Origin: JANPCX01 sp966211815 | GTDB lineage: Bacteria; Pseudomonadota; Gammaproteobacteria; Burkholderiales; Burkholderiaceae_C | NCBI GenBank assembly: GCA_966211815.1 | Contig: CBIHOD010000017.1 | Location: 1 to 64,000 of the forward strand | Direction: 5' to 3' | Length of the DNA: 64,000 nucleotides | Shown: one piece after another, positions 1 to 10,839 of the stretch | Position numbering within the stretch: position 1 is the first letter of the stretch | Layout of the letters: every line of letters begins with the position of its first letter | Translations under genes and position numbers: made by a program | The notes under the pieces: generated by a model | Database searches by the model: none | Seen by the model: the letters and a program-made list of their open reading frames with translations, nothing else | Told to the model about the DNA's origin: nothing

Positions 1-680
1 GCTTCGGCTTCGTCGGGGCCGCCGATCTCGCCGATCATGATGACGGCGTCGGTGTTCGGGTCTTCGTTGAAGAGGCGCATCACGTCGATGTGCTTCAGGC
101 CGTTGATCGGGTCGCCACCGATGCCGACGGCGCTGGACTGGCCCAGGCCGATCTCGGTGAGTTGGGCGACGGCTTCATAGGTCAACGTGCCGGAGCGCGA
201 GACCACGCCGATGCGGCCGGCGCGGTGGATGTGGCCCGGCATGATGCCGATCTTGATTTCGTCGGGGGTGATCAGGCCGGGGCAGTTCGGGCCGAGCAGC
301 AGCGTCTTCTTGCCGCCCTTGGCCTCCTTCTGCTTCATCTTGTTGCGCACTTCCAGCATGTCGCGCACGGGGATGCCTTCGGTGATGCAGATCGCCAGGT
401 CGAGGTCGGCCTCGACGGCTTCCCAGATGGCGGCCGCGGCGCCGGCCGGCGGCACGTAGATCACGCTGACGGTGGCGCCGGTGGCCTGGGAGGCTTCCTT
501 GACGTTCGCGTAGATGGGGATGCCTTCGAAGTCTTCGCCGGCTTTTTTCGGGTTCACGCCGGCGACGAAGCAGTTCTTGCCGTTGGCGTAGTCCCGGCAC
601 ATGCGGGTGTGGAACTGGCCGGTCTTGCCGGTGATGCCTTGGGTGATGACTTTCGTGTCTTTGTTGATCAGGATGGACAT
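1..680 (-). CDS. sucD: Succinate-CoA ligase alpha subunit, C-terminus cut by window edge
   Basis: Alpha subunit of succinyl-CoA synthetase in the TCA cycle; it binds CoA and carries the phosphohistidine during conversion of succinyl-CoA to succinate with nucleotide triphosphate formation. The N-terminus reads MSILINKDTKVITQGITGKT, the family's CoA-binding Rossmann start, and later stretches (GPNCPGLITP, GIMPGHIH, SRSGTLTYE, GIGGDPING) are diagnostic. About 226 codons are present; the phosphohistidine region lies beyond the left edge. The start ATG at 678-680 gives the canonical N-terminus. It lies 46 bases downstream of sucC on the same strand, so the two are surely one operon. Confidence 0.97.
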   Translation of the reverse strand, partial: MSILINKDTKVITQGITGKTGQFHTRMCRDYANGKNCFVAGVNPKKAGEDFEGIPIYANVKEASQATGATVSVIYVPPAGAAAAIWEAVEADLDLAICITEGIPVRDMLEVRNKMKQKEAKGGKKTLLLGPNCPGLITPDEIKIGIMPGHIHRAGRIGVVSRSGTLTYEAVAQLTEIGLGQSSAVGIGGDPINGLKHIDVMRLFNEDPNTDAVIMIGEIGGPDEAE

Positions 681-726
681 GTGGATTTCCTTGGGAATGG
701 TCGGGGTGCTGCTGTCGCGCCGTTGA

Positions 727-1887
727 TTACTTCAGCGCGGCCATCACCTTCTGCGCGGCCTCGGCCATCGAGTCGGCGCTGATGATGGGCAGGCCGCTGT
801 CGGCCAGCATCTTCTTGCCCAGGTCTTCGTTCGTGCCCTTCATGCGGACGACCAGCGGCACGGTGAGATTCACGGCCTTGCAGGCGGCGATGACGCCGTC
901 GGCGATGGTGTCGCAACGCATGATGCCGCCGAAGATGTTGACCAGGATGGCCTTGACCTTCGGGTTCTTCAGCATGATCTTGAAGGCTTCGGTCACCTTC
1001 TCGGCGGTGGCGCCGCCGCCCACGTCCAGAAAGTTGGCGGGTTCGCCGCCGAACAGCTTGATGGTGTCCATCGTGGCCATCGCCAGGCCGGCGCCGTTCA
1101 CCAGGCAGCCGATGTTGCCGTCGAGCTGGATGTAGGCCAGGTCGAACTTGCTGGCTTCGATTTCAGCGGGGTCTTCTTCGTCCAGGTCGCGGTAGGCCAC
1201 GATCTCGGGATGGCGGAACAAGGCGTTGCTGTCGAAGTTGAACTTCGCGTCAAGGGCCTTGATGTTGCCGTTGCCTTCGAGGATCAGCGGGTTGATCTCG
1301 GCCAGCGAGCAGTCGGTGTCCATGTAGCACTGGTAGAGCTTCTTGAACACGTCGATGGCTTGCGCCTGGCTGGCTTCGGGGACGCCGATGCCCTGGGCGA
1401 GTTCCTTGCCTTGCGCATCGGTCAGGCCGGTGGCGGGGTCGACGAAGACCTTGAGGATCTTCTCGGGCGTGGCGTGGGCCACTTCCTCGATGTCCATGCC
1501 GCCTTCGCTGCTGGCCATCAGGGCGACCTTCTGGGTCGCGCGGTCCGTCACGGCGGCGACGTAATACTCTTTCTTGATGTCGGCGCCTTCCTCGATCAGC
1601 AGGCGGCGGACTTTCTGACCCTCGGGGCCGGTCTGGTGGGTCTTGAGCTGCATGCCCAGGATCTCGCCGGCGAGCTTCTTCACTTCGTCCATCGAGCGGG
1701 CGAGCTTGACGCCGCCGCCCTTGCCGCGGCCGCCCGCGTGGATCTGGGCTTTCACCACCCAGACCGGGCCACCGAGCTTCTGCGCCGCTTCGGTCGCTTC
1801 GAGCACGCTGAAAGCGGGATAGCCGCGGGGGACGGGCACACCAAACTGGCGCAGGATTTCTTTGCCTTGGTATTCATGGATTTTCAT
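727..1887 (-). CDS. sucC: Succinate-CoA ligase beta subunit
   Basis: Beta subunit of succinyl-CoA synthetase, binding nucleotide through an N-terminal ATP-grasp domain and succinate through its C-terminal domain. The 386 residues match the usual length (about 388). It starts MKIHEYQGKEILRQFGVPVP as typical members do; the glycine-rich GGRGKGGGVK segment near residues 52-61 and the C-terminal GGIMRCD and VRMKGTNEDLG motifs are present. Transcribed with sucD, which follows it. DUF2889, recX and recA lie upstream on the same strand, the conserved order in many Burkholderiales. Confidence 0.98.
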   Translation of the reverse strand: MKIHEYQGKEILRQFGVPVPRGYPAFSVLEATEAAQKLGGPVWVVKAQIHAGGRGKGGGVKLARSMDEVKKLAGEILGMQLKTHQTGPEGQKVRRLLIEEGADIKKEYYVAAVTDRATQKVALMASSEGGMDIEEVAHATPEKILKVFVDPATGLTDAQGKELAQGIGVPEASQAQAIDVFKKLYQCYMDTDCSLAEINPLILEGNGNIKALDAKFNFDSNALFRHPEIVAYRDLDEEDPAEIEASKFDLAYIQLDGNIGCLVNGAGLAMATMDTIKLFGGEPANFLDVGGGATAEKVTEAFKIMLKNPKVKAILVNIFGGIMRCDTIADGVIAACKAVNLTVPLVVRMKGTNEDLGKKMLADSGLPIISADSMAEAAQKVMAALK

Positions 1888-1955
1888 CGTGGTCTTTCTT
1901 TCTTAAGGAAGCGAGGGTCTTGGAAAAAGGGGAATCGGGAGCGGGGCCGGGCGGA

Positions 1956-2516
1956 TCAGGGCCCCCGGGGCTTGTGCCACCGCGGGTAGTGGAGGCGGAC
2001 AGCCGGTGCGTCGTCGCGCAGCGCGTGGCAACGGTTCAACTGGAAGGGGGGAGTTTCGCTGTCGTCGCCGTCTTCCCGGATGTCGGTGACTTCGCCGGCG
2101 AAAGCCTGCACCACGGCGGTCGGCAGCACTTGCGTCAATTCGGTCAGGTGGGTGCAGCCGCGCGTGCCGCCGAGCCTGGATTTGACGTTGGCGTAGAAGC
2201 CTTTGAGGAGGTTCAGGCCGACCAGGTGGCCGTAGGCGTCGCCATGCTGGTCGCACAGGCCGGTGTAAGGCATCCAGCGGGTTTCGGCACCCGATTCCAG
2301 GACGTTGAACTGGTCGTCGATGACCACGCGCAGCAGCATGTCATGGATGGGCTGGCCCGCGGGACGGACCCCGCCGGCGAGTTTGAAGTCGCGCGTCTTG
2401 ACGTCGGAAATGTGGGCGTCTACTTCCCACAAACCATCGCCGCGCGCGAAGACTTCCACCTCAATGCTTCGGCGGTGCTTGAGCGTTCGCTTGAGGGAAG
2501 CGGCGGGCAGGGCCAT
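1956..2516 (-). CDS. DUF2889 family protein
   Basis: Conserved protein of unknown biochemical role (DUF2889). The 186-residue reading begins MALPAASLKRTLKHRRSIEV; the reading frame is open further upstream, but family members begin just before the LKHRRSIEVEVFARGDGLWEVDAHISD-type segment, so the ATG at 2514-2516 is preferred. Other family features are the DMLLRVVID stretch, the GARxTRWMPY-like segment, and the Cys/His-bearing RLGGTRGCTHL segment followed by an L-T-E-L helix. It sits between recX and sucC, as it commonly does in Burkholderiales. No signal peptide or membrane segment is visible, so it is probably cytoplasmic. Confidence 0.85.
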   Translation of the reverse strand: MALPAASLKRTLKHRRSIEVEVFARGDGLWEVDAHISDVKTRDFKLAGGVRPAGQPIHDMLLRVVIDDQFNVLESGAETRWMPYTGLCDQHGDAYGHLVGLNLLKGFYANVKSRLGGTRGCTHLTELTQVLPTAVVQAFAGEVTDIREDGDDSETPPFQLNRCHALRDDAPAVRLHYPRWHKPRGP

Positions 2517-2714
2517 CGGGCTGGGCGACAAATGGTTCAGGGCCAGGCAGGGGTGGGGGCCCGCCCGATTGGATCGGCGCACAGGCGTTGATCCAATCGG
2601 GCGAGCGTCTCGCCGGTTCCGGGCGGTTACCGAGCGAAACAGCCGCGCAATGTAGCACGCTGCGTGTGTCGAGCACCTGTCAGGGGACTGTCTGCCCTAT
2701 ACGGAAAGTCGGTC

Positions 2715-3347
2715 TCAATCGTCGGTCGAAGACCCGCCGGCTCCGCGCAGCACTTGCCGCACCACGTCGGAGGAAAACCCGCGCTGGGCAAGGAACCGTG
2801 CGCGTTTGGCGGCTTCGGCGGGTGTCGCCGGCTGCGAGCCGCCGAACTTGCGGTAGGACACGGCCTGTGCCCGACCCAATTCGGAAGCCCGCAACGCCAA
2901 AGCGGCTTCCGGGGTCAGTTCGACCTGATGCTGTGCGAGTTCCTGCCGGATGCGCAGATTGCCAAAACGTTCGGAACGAACCTGGACGCGGCTCTGAAGG
3001 AACCGTGTATCGCTCAGGTAACCCTGGGACTGCAACCAAGCCAGGACTTCTTCGACGGCGTCTTCCGTTGCGTCCGGAGGCAGCGAGGCGGGCGTCAGCC
3101 GGCCCGTGTTTTGATGCCGGAGCGGTACGAAGCTTTCCGGGTGCGCTCCGCTCGCGCCAGCGTCACCATCATGGCGGGGTGGGTCCATCTCCCCCTCGGC
3201 GGCCTGCTGGGCAGCGGCATTCACCAAGCGGGCATGGCGCAGCAGTTTCTGCCGAAGCTCATGCACGCTGTGCTCGCGCTGCGAGAGCAACTGCACACCA
3301 CGCACCTTCAAGCTGGCGGGTTGGGCGCGGCGGTGCTTGGTCTTCAT
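2715..3347 (-). CDS. recX: Regulatory protein RecX
   Basis: RecX binds RecA filaments and limits their extension, so it modulates recombination and the SOS response. The protein (210 residues from the ATG at 3345-3347) shows the RecX three-helix repeats: SLKVRGVQLLSQREHSVHEL near the start, then EVLAWLQSQGYLSDTRFLQS, LRIRQELAQHQV and a C-terminal LAQRGFSSDVVRQVL repeat. A 50-60 residue proline/alanine-rich linker after the first repeat is longer than usual. It lies about 180 bases downstream of recA on the same strand, the usual placement. An in-frame ATG 54 bases further upstream is possible but gives an atypical N-terminus. Confidence 0.93.
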   Translation of the reverse strand: MKTKHRRAQPASLKVRGVQLLSQREHSVHELRQKLLRHARLVNAAAQQAAEGEMDPPRHDGDAGASGAHPESFVPLRHQNTGRLTPASLPPDATEDAVEEVLAWLQSQGYLSDTRFLQSRVQVRSERFGNLRIRQELAQHQVELTPEAALALRASELGRAQAVSYRKFGGSQPATPAEAAKRARFLAQRGFSSDVVRQVLRGAGGSSTDD

Positions 3348-3526
3348 GGATGGGATGGACGGCGCAAAGAAAGCCATCGGCCACGCAGCATGCAAGCGCA
3401 AGATTTACGACCGACAGGGTGTGCCCGCCTCAATCCCATCATCGCCAACCTCGTCATCGTCGGACCAACGCCCGTGGCCCACGAGCTGCTCAGCAGCAAC
3501 TCACGAGCGACGGTCGCAACCCCCGT

Positions 3527-4645
<1,119 letters not shown>

Positions 4646-4670
4646 GGGGTGGTCTCCAGCTGATGCCTTG

Positions 4671-4700
4671 ATTATCGCAAAAGCTGGATGTTTGTACAGT
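4671..4700 (-). promoter_or_regulatory. recA promoter with LexA (SOS) operator
   Basis: On the minus strand GATAAT (4671-4676) looks like a -10 box. Sixteen bases upstream of it is TGTACA, a 4/6 match to -35. Overlapping that -35 is CTG-N10-CAG at 4684-4699, with the well-conserved half TGTACAG, matching the proteobacterial LexA box core. The operator lies about 40 bases before the recA start, as expected for SOS autoregulation. The left half (CTGGATG) is imperfect. Confidence 0.72.
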
Positions 4701-4805
4701 GTTTCCGGAAAATTCCTGCGGGTCTGCCGCGGTGACCTCTGGCAGGGCCCTGCCTACAATTTCCGGATGCCGGGCATTTTCGCCGGCCTTTGAGGAGACG
4801 ACGCC

Positions 4806-5477
<672 letters not shown>

Positions 5478-5525
5478 AGCGGGCCGGCTGCACGCGAGGG
5501 GCCGGGGTGTGCGGGCCGGCATAAC

Positions 5526-7127
5526 ATGGCCCGCATCCAGCGTTCCCTGTTCGGCGAGATCCTCGACTGGATGCTCGCGCCCCTGCTGGTGCTGTGGCCC
5601 ACCAGCGTCGCCTTGACCTGGCTGGTCGCGCAGAGCATCGCCAACCAGCCCTACGACCGGGCGCTGGGGGACCGGGCCCGGGCCTTGTCCAAGCAGGTGT
5701 CGGTCCAGCCGGCCGGGGCGGCGGGCCAGGGCGCGGCCTCTTTCACGCTGCCGCCGCAGGCGTCGGAGGTCCTGCGCGGCGACGAGACCGACGAGATCCA
5801 CTACCAGGTGCTGGGCCTGCGCGGCGAACTGCTCAGCGGCGACCGGGCGATGCCGGTGCCGGCGGCGGACGACAAGGCGGTGCACGGCCAGCTGCGCTTC
5901 CGCGACGACGAACTGCGCGGCGACGTGGTGCGCGTGGCTTACCTCTGGCTGGAAGTGGCGGGCCGCGACGGCCAGGCCGGGCCGCTGGTGCAGGTCGCCG
6001 AGACGCGGGGCAAGCGCTCGCAGCTGGCGACCGAAATCATCAAGGGGGTGATGCTGCCGCAGTTCGTCATCATGCCGCTGGCGGTGCTGCTGGTGTGGCT
6101 GGCGCTGGCGCGCGGCTTCGCGCCGCTGAACGAGCTGCAGCAGCGCATCCGCCGGCGCGACAGCGGCGACCTGAGCCCGATCGACGAGGGCGAGGCGCCC
6201 GAAGAGGTCGCCCCATTGGTGGGCGCCATCAACGACCTGCTGGAGCGCCTGGACCAGTCCCTGCGCGCGCAGAAGCATTTCCTGGCCGACGCCGCGCACC
6301 AGCTCAAGACGCCGCTGGCGGGCCTGCGCACCCAGGCCGAGCTGGCGCAGCGCGAGATCGAGCAGGGCCACGGCGACGTCGACGGCATCGCGGCCATCTC
6401 GCGCAGCCTGCAGAACATCGCCCGCTCCAGCCAGAACGCCGCCCACATGGTCAACCAGCTGCTGGCGATGGCGCGGGCCGAGGACCGCGGCGAGGCCGGC
6501 CGCGGCGAGTGGGTGGGCATGGCGGAGCTGGCGGTCGAGGTGGTGCGGGACATGGTGCCGCGGGCCATGGAGTCGCGCATCGACCTCGGCTACGAATGCG
6601 AGACGCCCGGCGCCGAGGCCGACGGCGCGGCCGCGGCGCACGCGCTGCGCGTGCACGGCAACCCGGTGCTGCTGCGCGAGCTGCTGCGCAACCTCGTGGA
6701 CAACGCGCTCAAGTACACGCCGTCCGGCGGGTCGGTGACGGTGCGGGTGCTGAACGACCCTTTCGGCCAGGTGGTGGTGGTGCAGGTGGAGGATTCCGGG
6801 CCCGGCATCGCGCCGTCCGAACGGGAGAAGGTCTTCCAGCCGTTCTACCGCTCGCTGGGCAGCGGCGTGGACGGCTCCGGCCTGGGCCTGGCGATCGTGC
6901 AGGAGATCGCGCTCCAGCATGGCGCCCATCTCGACCTGCAAGACGCCCACCCCCCTGGGCGCGGCGGCGGCGAAGAAACGGCCGCGCCCGAAGCCCAGTC
7001 CGGGCGCGGCCCCGGCGCGCTCTTCACGCTGCGCTTCCCGGCGCGCCTGGCCGCCGAGGTGGACCCGCCTGCCGCCCGGGACGACGCCCGGCCGCAGGGC
7101 CATGGCGACGCGCCGGCGCGGGGCTGA
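5526..7127 (+). CDS. TctE-like sensor histidine kinase
   Basis: Membrane sensor kinase, 533 residues. The N-terminal segment (LLVLWPTSVALTWLVAQSIA) is the first transmembrane helix of the 2CSK_N/TctE family. A periplasmic loop follows, then a second helix near residues 175-195 (MLPQFVIMPLAVLLVWLAL). A HAMP-like linker leads to the dimerisation box with phosphoacceptor His258 in ADAAHQLKTPLAGLR. The ATPase has the N box (LRNLVDNALKYTP), G1 DSGPGIAP and G2 GSGLGLAIV. The C-terminal 60 residues after the ATPase are low-complexity. It is convergent with the aminotransferase gene, only 17 bases away. Confidence 0.94.
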   Translation: MARIQRSLFGEILDWMLAPLLVLWPTSVALTWLVAQSIANQPYDRALGDRARALSKQVSVQPAGAAGQGAASFTLPPQASEVLRGDETDEIHYQVLGLRGELLSGDRAMPVPAADDKAVHGQLRFRDDELRGDVVRVAYLWLEVAGRDGQAGPLVQVAETRGKRSQLATEIIKGVMLPQFVIMPLAVLLVWLALARGFAPLNELQQRIRRRDSGDLSPIDEGEAPEEVAPLVGAINDLLERLDQSLRAQKHFLADAAHQLKTPLAGLRTQAELAQREIEQGHGDVDGIAAISRSLQNIARSSQNAAHMVNQLLAMARAEDRGEAGRGEWVGMAELAVEVVRDMVPRAMESRIDLGYECETPGAEADGAAAAHALRVHGNPVLLRELLRNLVDNALKYTPSGGSVTVRVLNDPFGQVVVVQVEDSGPGIAPSEREKVFQPFYRSLGSGVDGSGLGLAIVQEIALQHGAHLDLQDAHPPGRGGGEETAAPEAQSGRGPGALFTLRFPARLAAEVDPPAARDDARPQGHGDAPARG

Positions 7128-7144
7128 GCGCAGCGGCGAGGCGG

Positions 7145-8494
7145 TCAGGGCTGCGCGTCCAGGCACTCCCCGAGCACGTTGACGAGCCGGTCGATCTCTT
7201 CCCTTCCGGCGATGAAAGGCGGCGCCAGTTGCAGCGTGTCGCCGCCGAAACGAACGTACTGGCCCTTGGCCCAGCAGCGCATCGCGATTTCGAAAGGCCG
7301 ACGCGCCGGCTCGCCCGGCATCGCCTCGATCGTCAGCCCCGCCGCCAGGCCGTAGTTGCGGATGTCGGCCACGTGTCTGGCGCCCTTCAGGCTGTGCACC
7401 GCGCTTTCGAAGTGCGGCGCCAGCGCCCGCACCCGCTCGACGGCGCCCTCGCGCTCCAGCAGGTCCAGCGTGGCCAGCGCGGCGGCGCAGGCCACCGGGT
7501 GGGCGGAATAGGTGTAGCCGTGCGGGAACTCGATGTTGTAGTGGGCGCCGCCGGCGTCCATGAAGGCCTGGTAGACCTCCTTGCGCACGGCCACGCCGCC
7601 CATCGGGATGGCACCATTGGTGACCTGCTTGGCGAAGTTGACGATGTCGGGCGCGACGCCGAAGGCCTGCGACCCCGTCCAGGCGCCCGCGCGGCCGAAG
7701 GCGGTGATGACCTCGTCGAAGATCAGCAGGATCTGGTGCTGGTCGCAGATCTCGCGCAGCCGCTGCAGGTAGCCCACCGGCGGGATGATGACGCCGGCCG
7801 AGCCAGAGAACGGCTCGACGATGACGGCGGCGATGGTCGACGCGTCGTGCAGGGCGATCAGGTCGAGCAGCCCGTCGGCCAGGTGCGCGCCCTGCGCCGG
7901 CATGCCGCGGCTGAAGGCGTTGCCGGGCAGCAGGGTGTGCGGCAGGTGGTCGGCCGAGACGCCTTCGCCGAACAGCTTGCGGTTGCCGACGATGCCGCCC
8001 ACGCTGATGCCGCCGAAATTCACGCCGTGGTAGCCCTTGGCCCGGCCGATGAGGCGCGTCTTGCCCGCCTGGCCCTTCAGGCGCCAATAAGCGCGGGCCA
8101 TCTTCAGCGAGGTGTCGGCCGCCTCCGAGCCCGAGCCGGTGAAGAACACATGGTCCAACCCTTCCGGCATCAAGGCCGCCACCCGCTCGGCCAGCTCGAA
8201 CGACAGCGGCTGGCCGAATTGGAAGGGCGGCATGAAGTCCAGCGTGCCCAGCTGGCGGTGGACGGCGTCGGCGATCTCGCGGCGGCCGTGGCCCAGGCCG
8301 CAGGTCCACAGGCCGGACAGGCCGTCGAAGACCTGGCGGCCGTGCGCGTCGCGGTAATAGCAGCCTTCGGCGGCGACGAGGATGCGCGGGTCTTCCTTGA
8401 ACTGCCGGTTGCCGGTGAAAGGCATCCAGTGTGCCCGCAGCTGCGCCGGCGTGGGGATGGAAGGGGCGGGGCTGTGCTGCTGCGGCGTCGTCAT
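7145..8494 (-). CDS. Class III omega-amino acid:pyruvate aminotransferase
   Basis: PLP-dependent class III transaminase, 449 residues, of the beta-alanine/omega-amino acid:pyruvate type. It begins MTTPQQHSP and soon reaches HWMPFTGNRQFKEDPRIL, the family N-terminus, so the ATG at 8492-8494 is chosen over an upstream in-frame ATG. Visible motifs: FFTGSGSEAADTSLKMARAY (cofactor phosphate site), YHGVNFGGISVGG, LLIFDEVITAFGR (Asp to pyridine nitrogen) and the Schiff-base lysine K289 in NFAKQVTNGAIPMGG. Substrate range (beta-alanine, taurine, amines) cannot be fixed from sequence. No obvious operon partner. Confidence 0.93.
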   Translation of the reverse strand: MTTPQQHSPAPSIPTPAQLRAHWMPFTGNRQFKEDPRILVAAEGCYYRDAHGRQVFDGLSGLWTCGLGHGRREIADAVHRQLGTLDFMPPFQFGQPLSFELAERVAALMPEGLDHVFFTGSGSEAADTSLKMARAYWRLKGQAGKTRLIGRAKGYHGVNFGGISVGGIVGNRKLFGEGVSADHLPHTLLPGNAFSRGMPAQGAHLADGLLDLIALHDASTIAAVIVEPFSGSAGVIIPPVGYLQRLREICDQHQILLIFDEVITAFGRAGAWTGSQAFGVAPDIVNFAKQVTNGAIPMGGVAVRKEVYQAFMDAGGAHYNIEFPHGYTYSAHPVACAAALATLDLLEREGAVERVRALAPHFESAVHSLKGARHVADIRNYGLAAGLTIEAMPGEPARRPFEIAMRCWAKGQYVRFGGDTLQLAPPFIAGREEIDRLVNVLGECLDAQP

Positions 8495-8663
8495 GGCTTG
8501 GCCTGGAGGAGTTCGACAGGCCGCCGAGGTTACAGGCTGGAGGGCCGAGGAATATGCGGTTTGCGGTGCTGGCAGAGTCAGGGGATTTGTTCGCAACCGC
8601 CCCTCGCTCCAACCCTCTCCCCGTTCCCCCTCCCGCTCGCGGGAGCGGGTGGGCGCGGACCGC

Positions 8664-10310
8664 TCAATATGCCCCCACCCGGTTCACCGCGGCCCGCGAT
8701 TCGCCCAGGAAGTTGTGGGCCACGCGGTTGTCCGTCCCGCCCGCGGGGACGGCCGGCGCCGCAGGCAGTTCGGTCCAGCCGAAATCCGGGATGGCCGCCA
8801 CGGCGAAGCCGCCGAGGTTGCCGCCGGCCAGCGGCCGGAAATCGCCCGCGGCCGGGTTGGCCAGCTGCGGCTCCACCTGGTTGATGGTGTTCTGCGAGCG
8901 GATCAACGCCTCGTTGCAGGTCGGATGGCCCGCCTGGCAGGCGGTGCCGCCTTCGGTGCCCAGCGGATGCGAGGCCGGGCCGTTCCAGATGACGTTGCCA
9001 CGCAAGACGAGCCCGGTGTCGCCGCGCGCGTCGGCCGGCACATGGCTGGACGCCGGGTTGGCCATCGCACCGAAGATTTGGAACTGCTGCCACTGGCTGG
9101 CCGCGCCGGCGGGGTTGTGGAAGACGTTGTTCAGGACGAGCACGTTGCGGTTGGGGATGCGCACCGCGTTGCCGCCGTCGTCGACCACGGTGGTGCCCCA
9201 GCCGCCGGCGTCCAGGAACTGCTGGCAGCGTTCGCGGCCGGCGTCGCCCGGCCGGCCGTCGCAGCTGCGCAGGCCGGCCACCGCTTCGAAAACATGGCTG
9301 CGGCCGCCCACGCGGTGGAAGGTGTTGTGCGCGAAGAGCACGTTGAAGGCGCCTTGCGCGCCGATGGCCGCGCCCTCCACGTTGTGCACGACGTTGTTGA
9401 CGAAGCGGATGTCATAGGCCTCGTAGTGCAGCCACGGCGACGTCATGAACTGGAAACCCGTGCCCTGGCCCGCGGTGAAGCCGCCGGTGCCGCAGTTGGT
9501 GTAAGTGTTGCCCTCCACCCGCAGGTAGGCGGAGCCGCCCTTGGCGTACTGGCACCAGTCGCCGGCGTTGTGGATCCTGTTGCCGACGACGTGGCCGTAT
9601 TGCACCGCCACGTAGTCCACCGCGTTGTCCCAGGCGCCCGAGATGTCGTTGCCTTCCAGGTAGACGTGCTGCGACTGGTTGATCTTGACGGTCTCCTGCG
9701 CCACCCGGTTGCCGCCGCTGAGCACGCTGTCGCGCACCAGCAGGAACCGGCACTGCTCGCAGTGCAGCGCGTCCCCGGCCGGCTGCGGCGCGATGGTGAG
9801 GTTGACGAGGTAGAGGTGGCGCACGTCGTAGACGTTCAAGTCGCCCCCCAGGGTGACGGTGCCGGCCTGCGCGGCCGTGATGAGGATGGGGAATTCGCGG
9901 CTGCCGTGGCGCGCGTCCATGTAGTTCGGCAAGCTGGCCTCCGGGTAGGTGCCCGGGGCCAGCAGGATGCGGTAGCCGGTGCCGGCCAGGGCGCCGCGCG
10001 GAATCTTCTGCCAAGCCGCGGTCAACGTGCGCAGCGGCGAGGCGGCGCTCAGGCCGGTGTTGGCGTCGTTGCCGTCGGTGGCCACGTGGAGCGTGGTCAG
10101 CACGGGATCGCCGATGTCGTAGCGGCCCTGCTGCAGCGGCGCCGGCGCGGCGGGCGGCATCGCCGGTGAAGGCGCGGGAACGGGCGTGGGCGCCGGGGCC
10201 GCGGCCGGGGGTCCGGCCGGCGATGCCGAACCGCCGCCGCCGCACGCCGCCAGCGAAGCCAGCAGGACGGCCAGGGCACAGGATGACGCGCGGCGGGACG
10301 GACGCGGCAT
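8664..10310 (-). CDS. Right-handed parallel beta-helix lipoprotein
   Basis: Predicted surface or periplasmic lipoprotein of 548 residues. It has a basic N-terminus, a hydrophobic core and a lipobox (LASLAAC followed by GGGG), then a proline/alanine-rich tether of about 35 residues. After that comes a domain starting LHVATDGNDANTGLSAASPLRT, the usual opening of DUF1565/pectate-lyase-like beta-helix proteins. Repeating turns with N-x-V/I-x-x-N asparagine ladders are seen (LVNLTIAP, VEGNTYTNCG, FVNNVVHNV, FAHNTFHRVGG, LNNVFHNP, LRGNVIWNG), as in polysaccharide lyases. Catalytic residues and glycan substrate cannot be named. A GAGG sequence precedes the chosen ATG (10308-10310). Next upstream on the same strand is asnC, separated by a hairpin terminator. 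Confidence 0.85.
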   Translation of the reverse strand: MPRPSRRASSCALAVLLASLAACGGGGSASPAGPPAAAPAPTPVPAPSPAMPPAAPAPLQQGRYDIGDPVLTTLHVATDGNDANTGLSAASPLRTLTAAWQKIPRGALAGTGYRILLAPGTYPEASLPNYMDARHGSREFPILITAAQAGTVTLGGDLNVYDVRHLYLVNLTIAPQPAGDALHCEQCRFLLVRDSVLSGGNRVAQETVKINQSQHVYLEGNDISGAWDNAVDYVAVQYGHVVGNRIHNAGDWCQYAKGGSAYLRVEGNTYTNCGTGGFTAGQGTGFQFMTSPWLHYEAYDIRFVNNVVHNVEGAAIGAQGAFNVLFAHNTFHRVGGRSHVFEAVAGLRSCDGRPGDAGRERCQQFLDAGGWGTTVVDDGGNAVRIPNRNVLVLNNVFHNPAGAASQWQQFQIFGAMANPASSHVPADARGDTGLVLRGNVIWNGPASHPLGTEGGTACQAGHPTCNEALIRSQNTINQVEPQLANPAAGDFRPLAGGNLGGFAVAAIPDFGWTELPAAPAVPAGGTDNRVAHNFLGESRAAVNRVGAY

Positions 10311-10370
10311 GGGGAGCCTCCTCGACGGGTGCAATCGATGGCGGTTTTATCGACGGCTTGCGCGCCGACT

Positions 10371-10405
10371 GAAACCGGGGTCCGCCCGGGGATGGGCGGC
10401 CCCGG
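10371..10405 (-). terminator. Hairpin terminator behind the Lrp/AsnC gene
   Basis: A strong stem of 12 paired bases with one bulge (CCGGGG-t-CCGCCC pairing with GGGCGG-CCCCGG, 10375-10405, loop GGGGAT) begins 3 bases after the regulator's stop codon. On the minus strand it is followed by a short T run (TTTC). It is very stable but the U-tract is short. Confidence 0.6.
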
Positions 10406-10407
10406 GC

Positions 10408-10839
10408 TCAGACCTTGTGCGTCGACAACAGGATGCTGGTCTCGGTGTTGGCGATGCCGTCGATCTGGCGGATGGCGCCGAGCACGCGGTCGAAGGCTTC
10501 GAGCGTGTCGGCGCGGATCTCGGCCACCATGTCCCATTGGCCGTTGGTGGTGTGCAGCGCGAACACGTGGGGATGGCCGCGCAACGCGCGCAGCACGTCC
10601 GCCGCCTTGTTGCCCTCGACCACCACCGTCATGAAGGCGCGGATGCGCTGCGCTTCAGTCTGGGGTTTCAAGCGCACGGTGTAACCCACGATCACACCCT
10701 CGCGCTCCATGCGCTGCAGCCGGTTTTGCACCGTGCCGCGTGCCACCCTCAATTTCTTGGCCAGGGTGGCCACAGGCAGGCGGGCGTCGTCGCGCAACAA
10801 AGAAATCAATTCGCGGTCGACATCATCCAAACCAACCAT
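10408..10839 (-). CDS. Lrp/AsnC-family transcriptional regulator
   Basis: Amino-acid-responsive DNA-binding regulator, 143 residues. N-terminal helix-turn-helix (DVDRELISLLRDDARLPVATL, KKLRVARGTVQNRLQRMEREGVI) and C-terminal RAM ligand domain (FMTVVVEGNKAADVLRAL, GQWDMVAEIRADTLEAFDRVL). It is transcribed divergently from the arginine/citrulline transporter operon starting at 11404. By analogy with ArgP/Lrp-type regulators beside transport clusters, it probably controls that operon in response to arginine or ornithine. The AT-rich 560-bp space between them holds a perfect 20-bp inverted repeat. Confidence 0.93.
   Translation of the reverse strand: MVGLDDVDRELISLLRDDARLPVATLAKKLRVARGTVQNRLQRMEREGVIVGYTVRLKPQTEAQRIRAFMTVVVEGNKAADVLRALRGHPHVFALHTTNGQWDMVAEIRADTLEAFDRVLGAIRQIDGIANTETSILLSTHKV

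Noticed and set aside
8580..8660. CCCGCTC/GAGCGGG inverted repeat between the aminotransferase and beta-helix genes
   Set aside because: No T tract follows and the sequence resembles common GC-rich intergenic repeats; not enough to call a terminator or mobile repeat.
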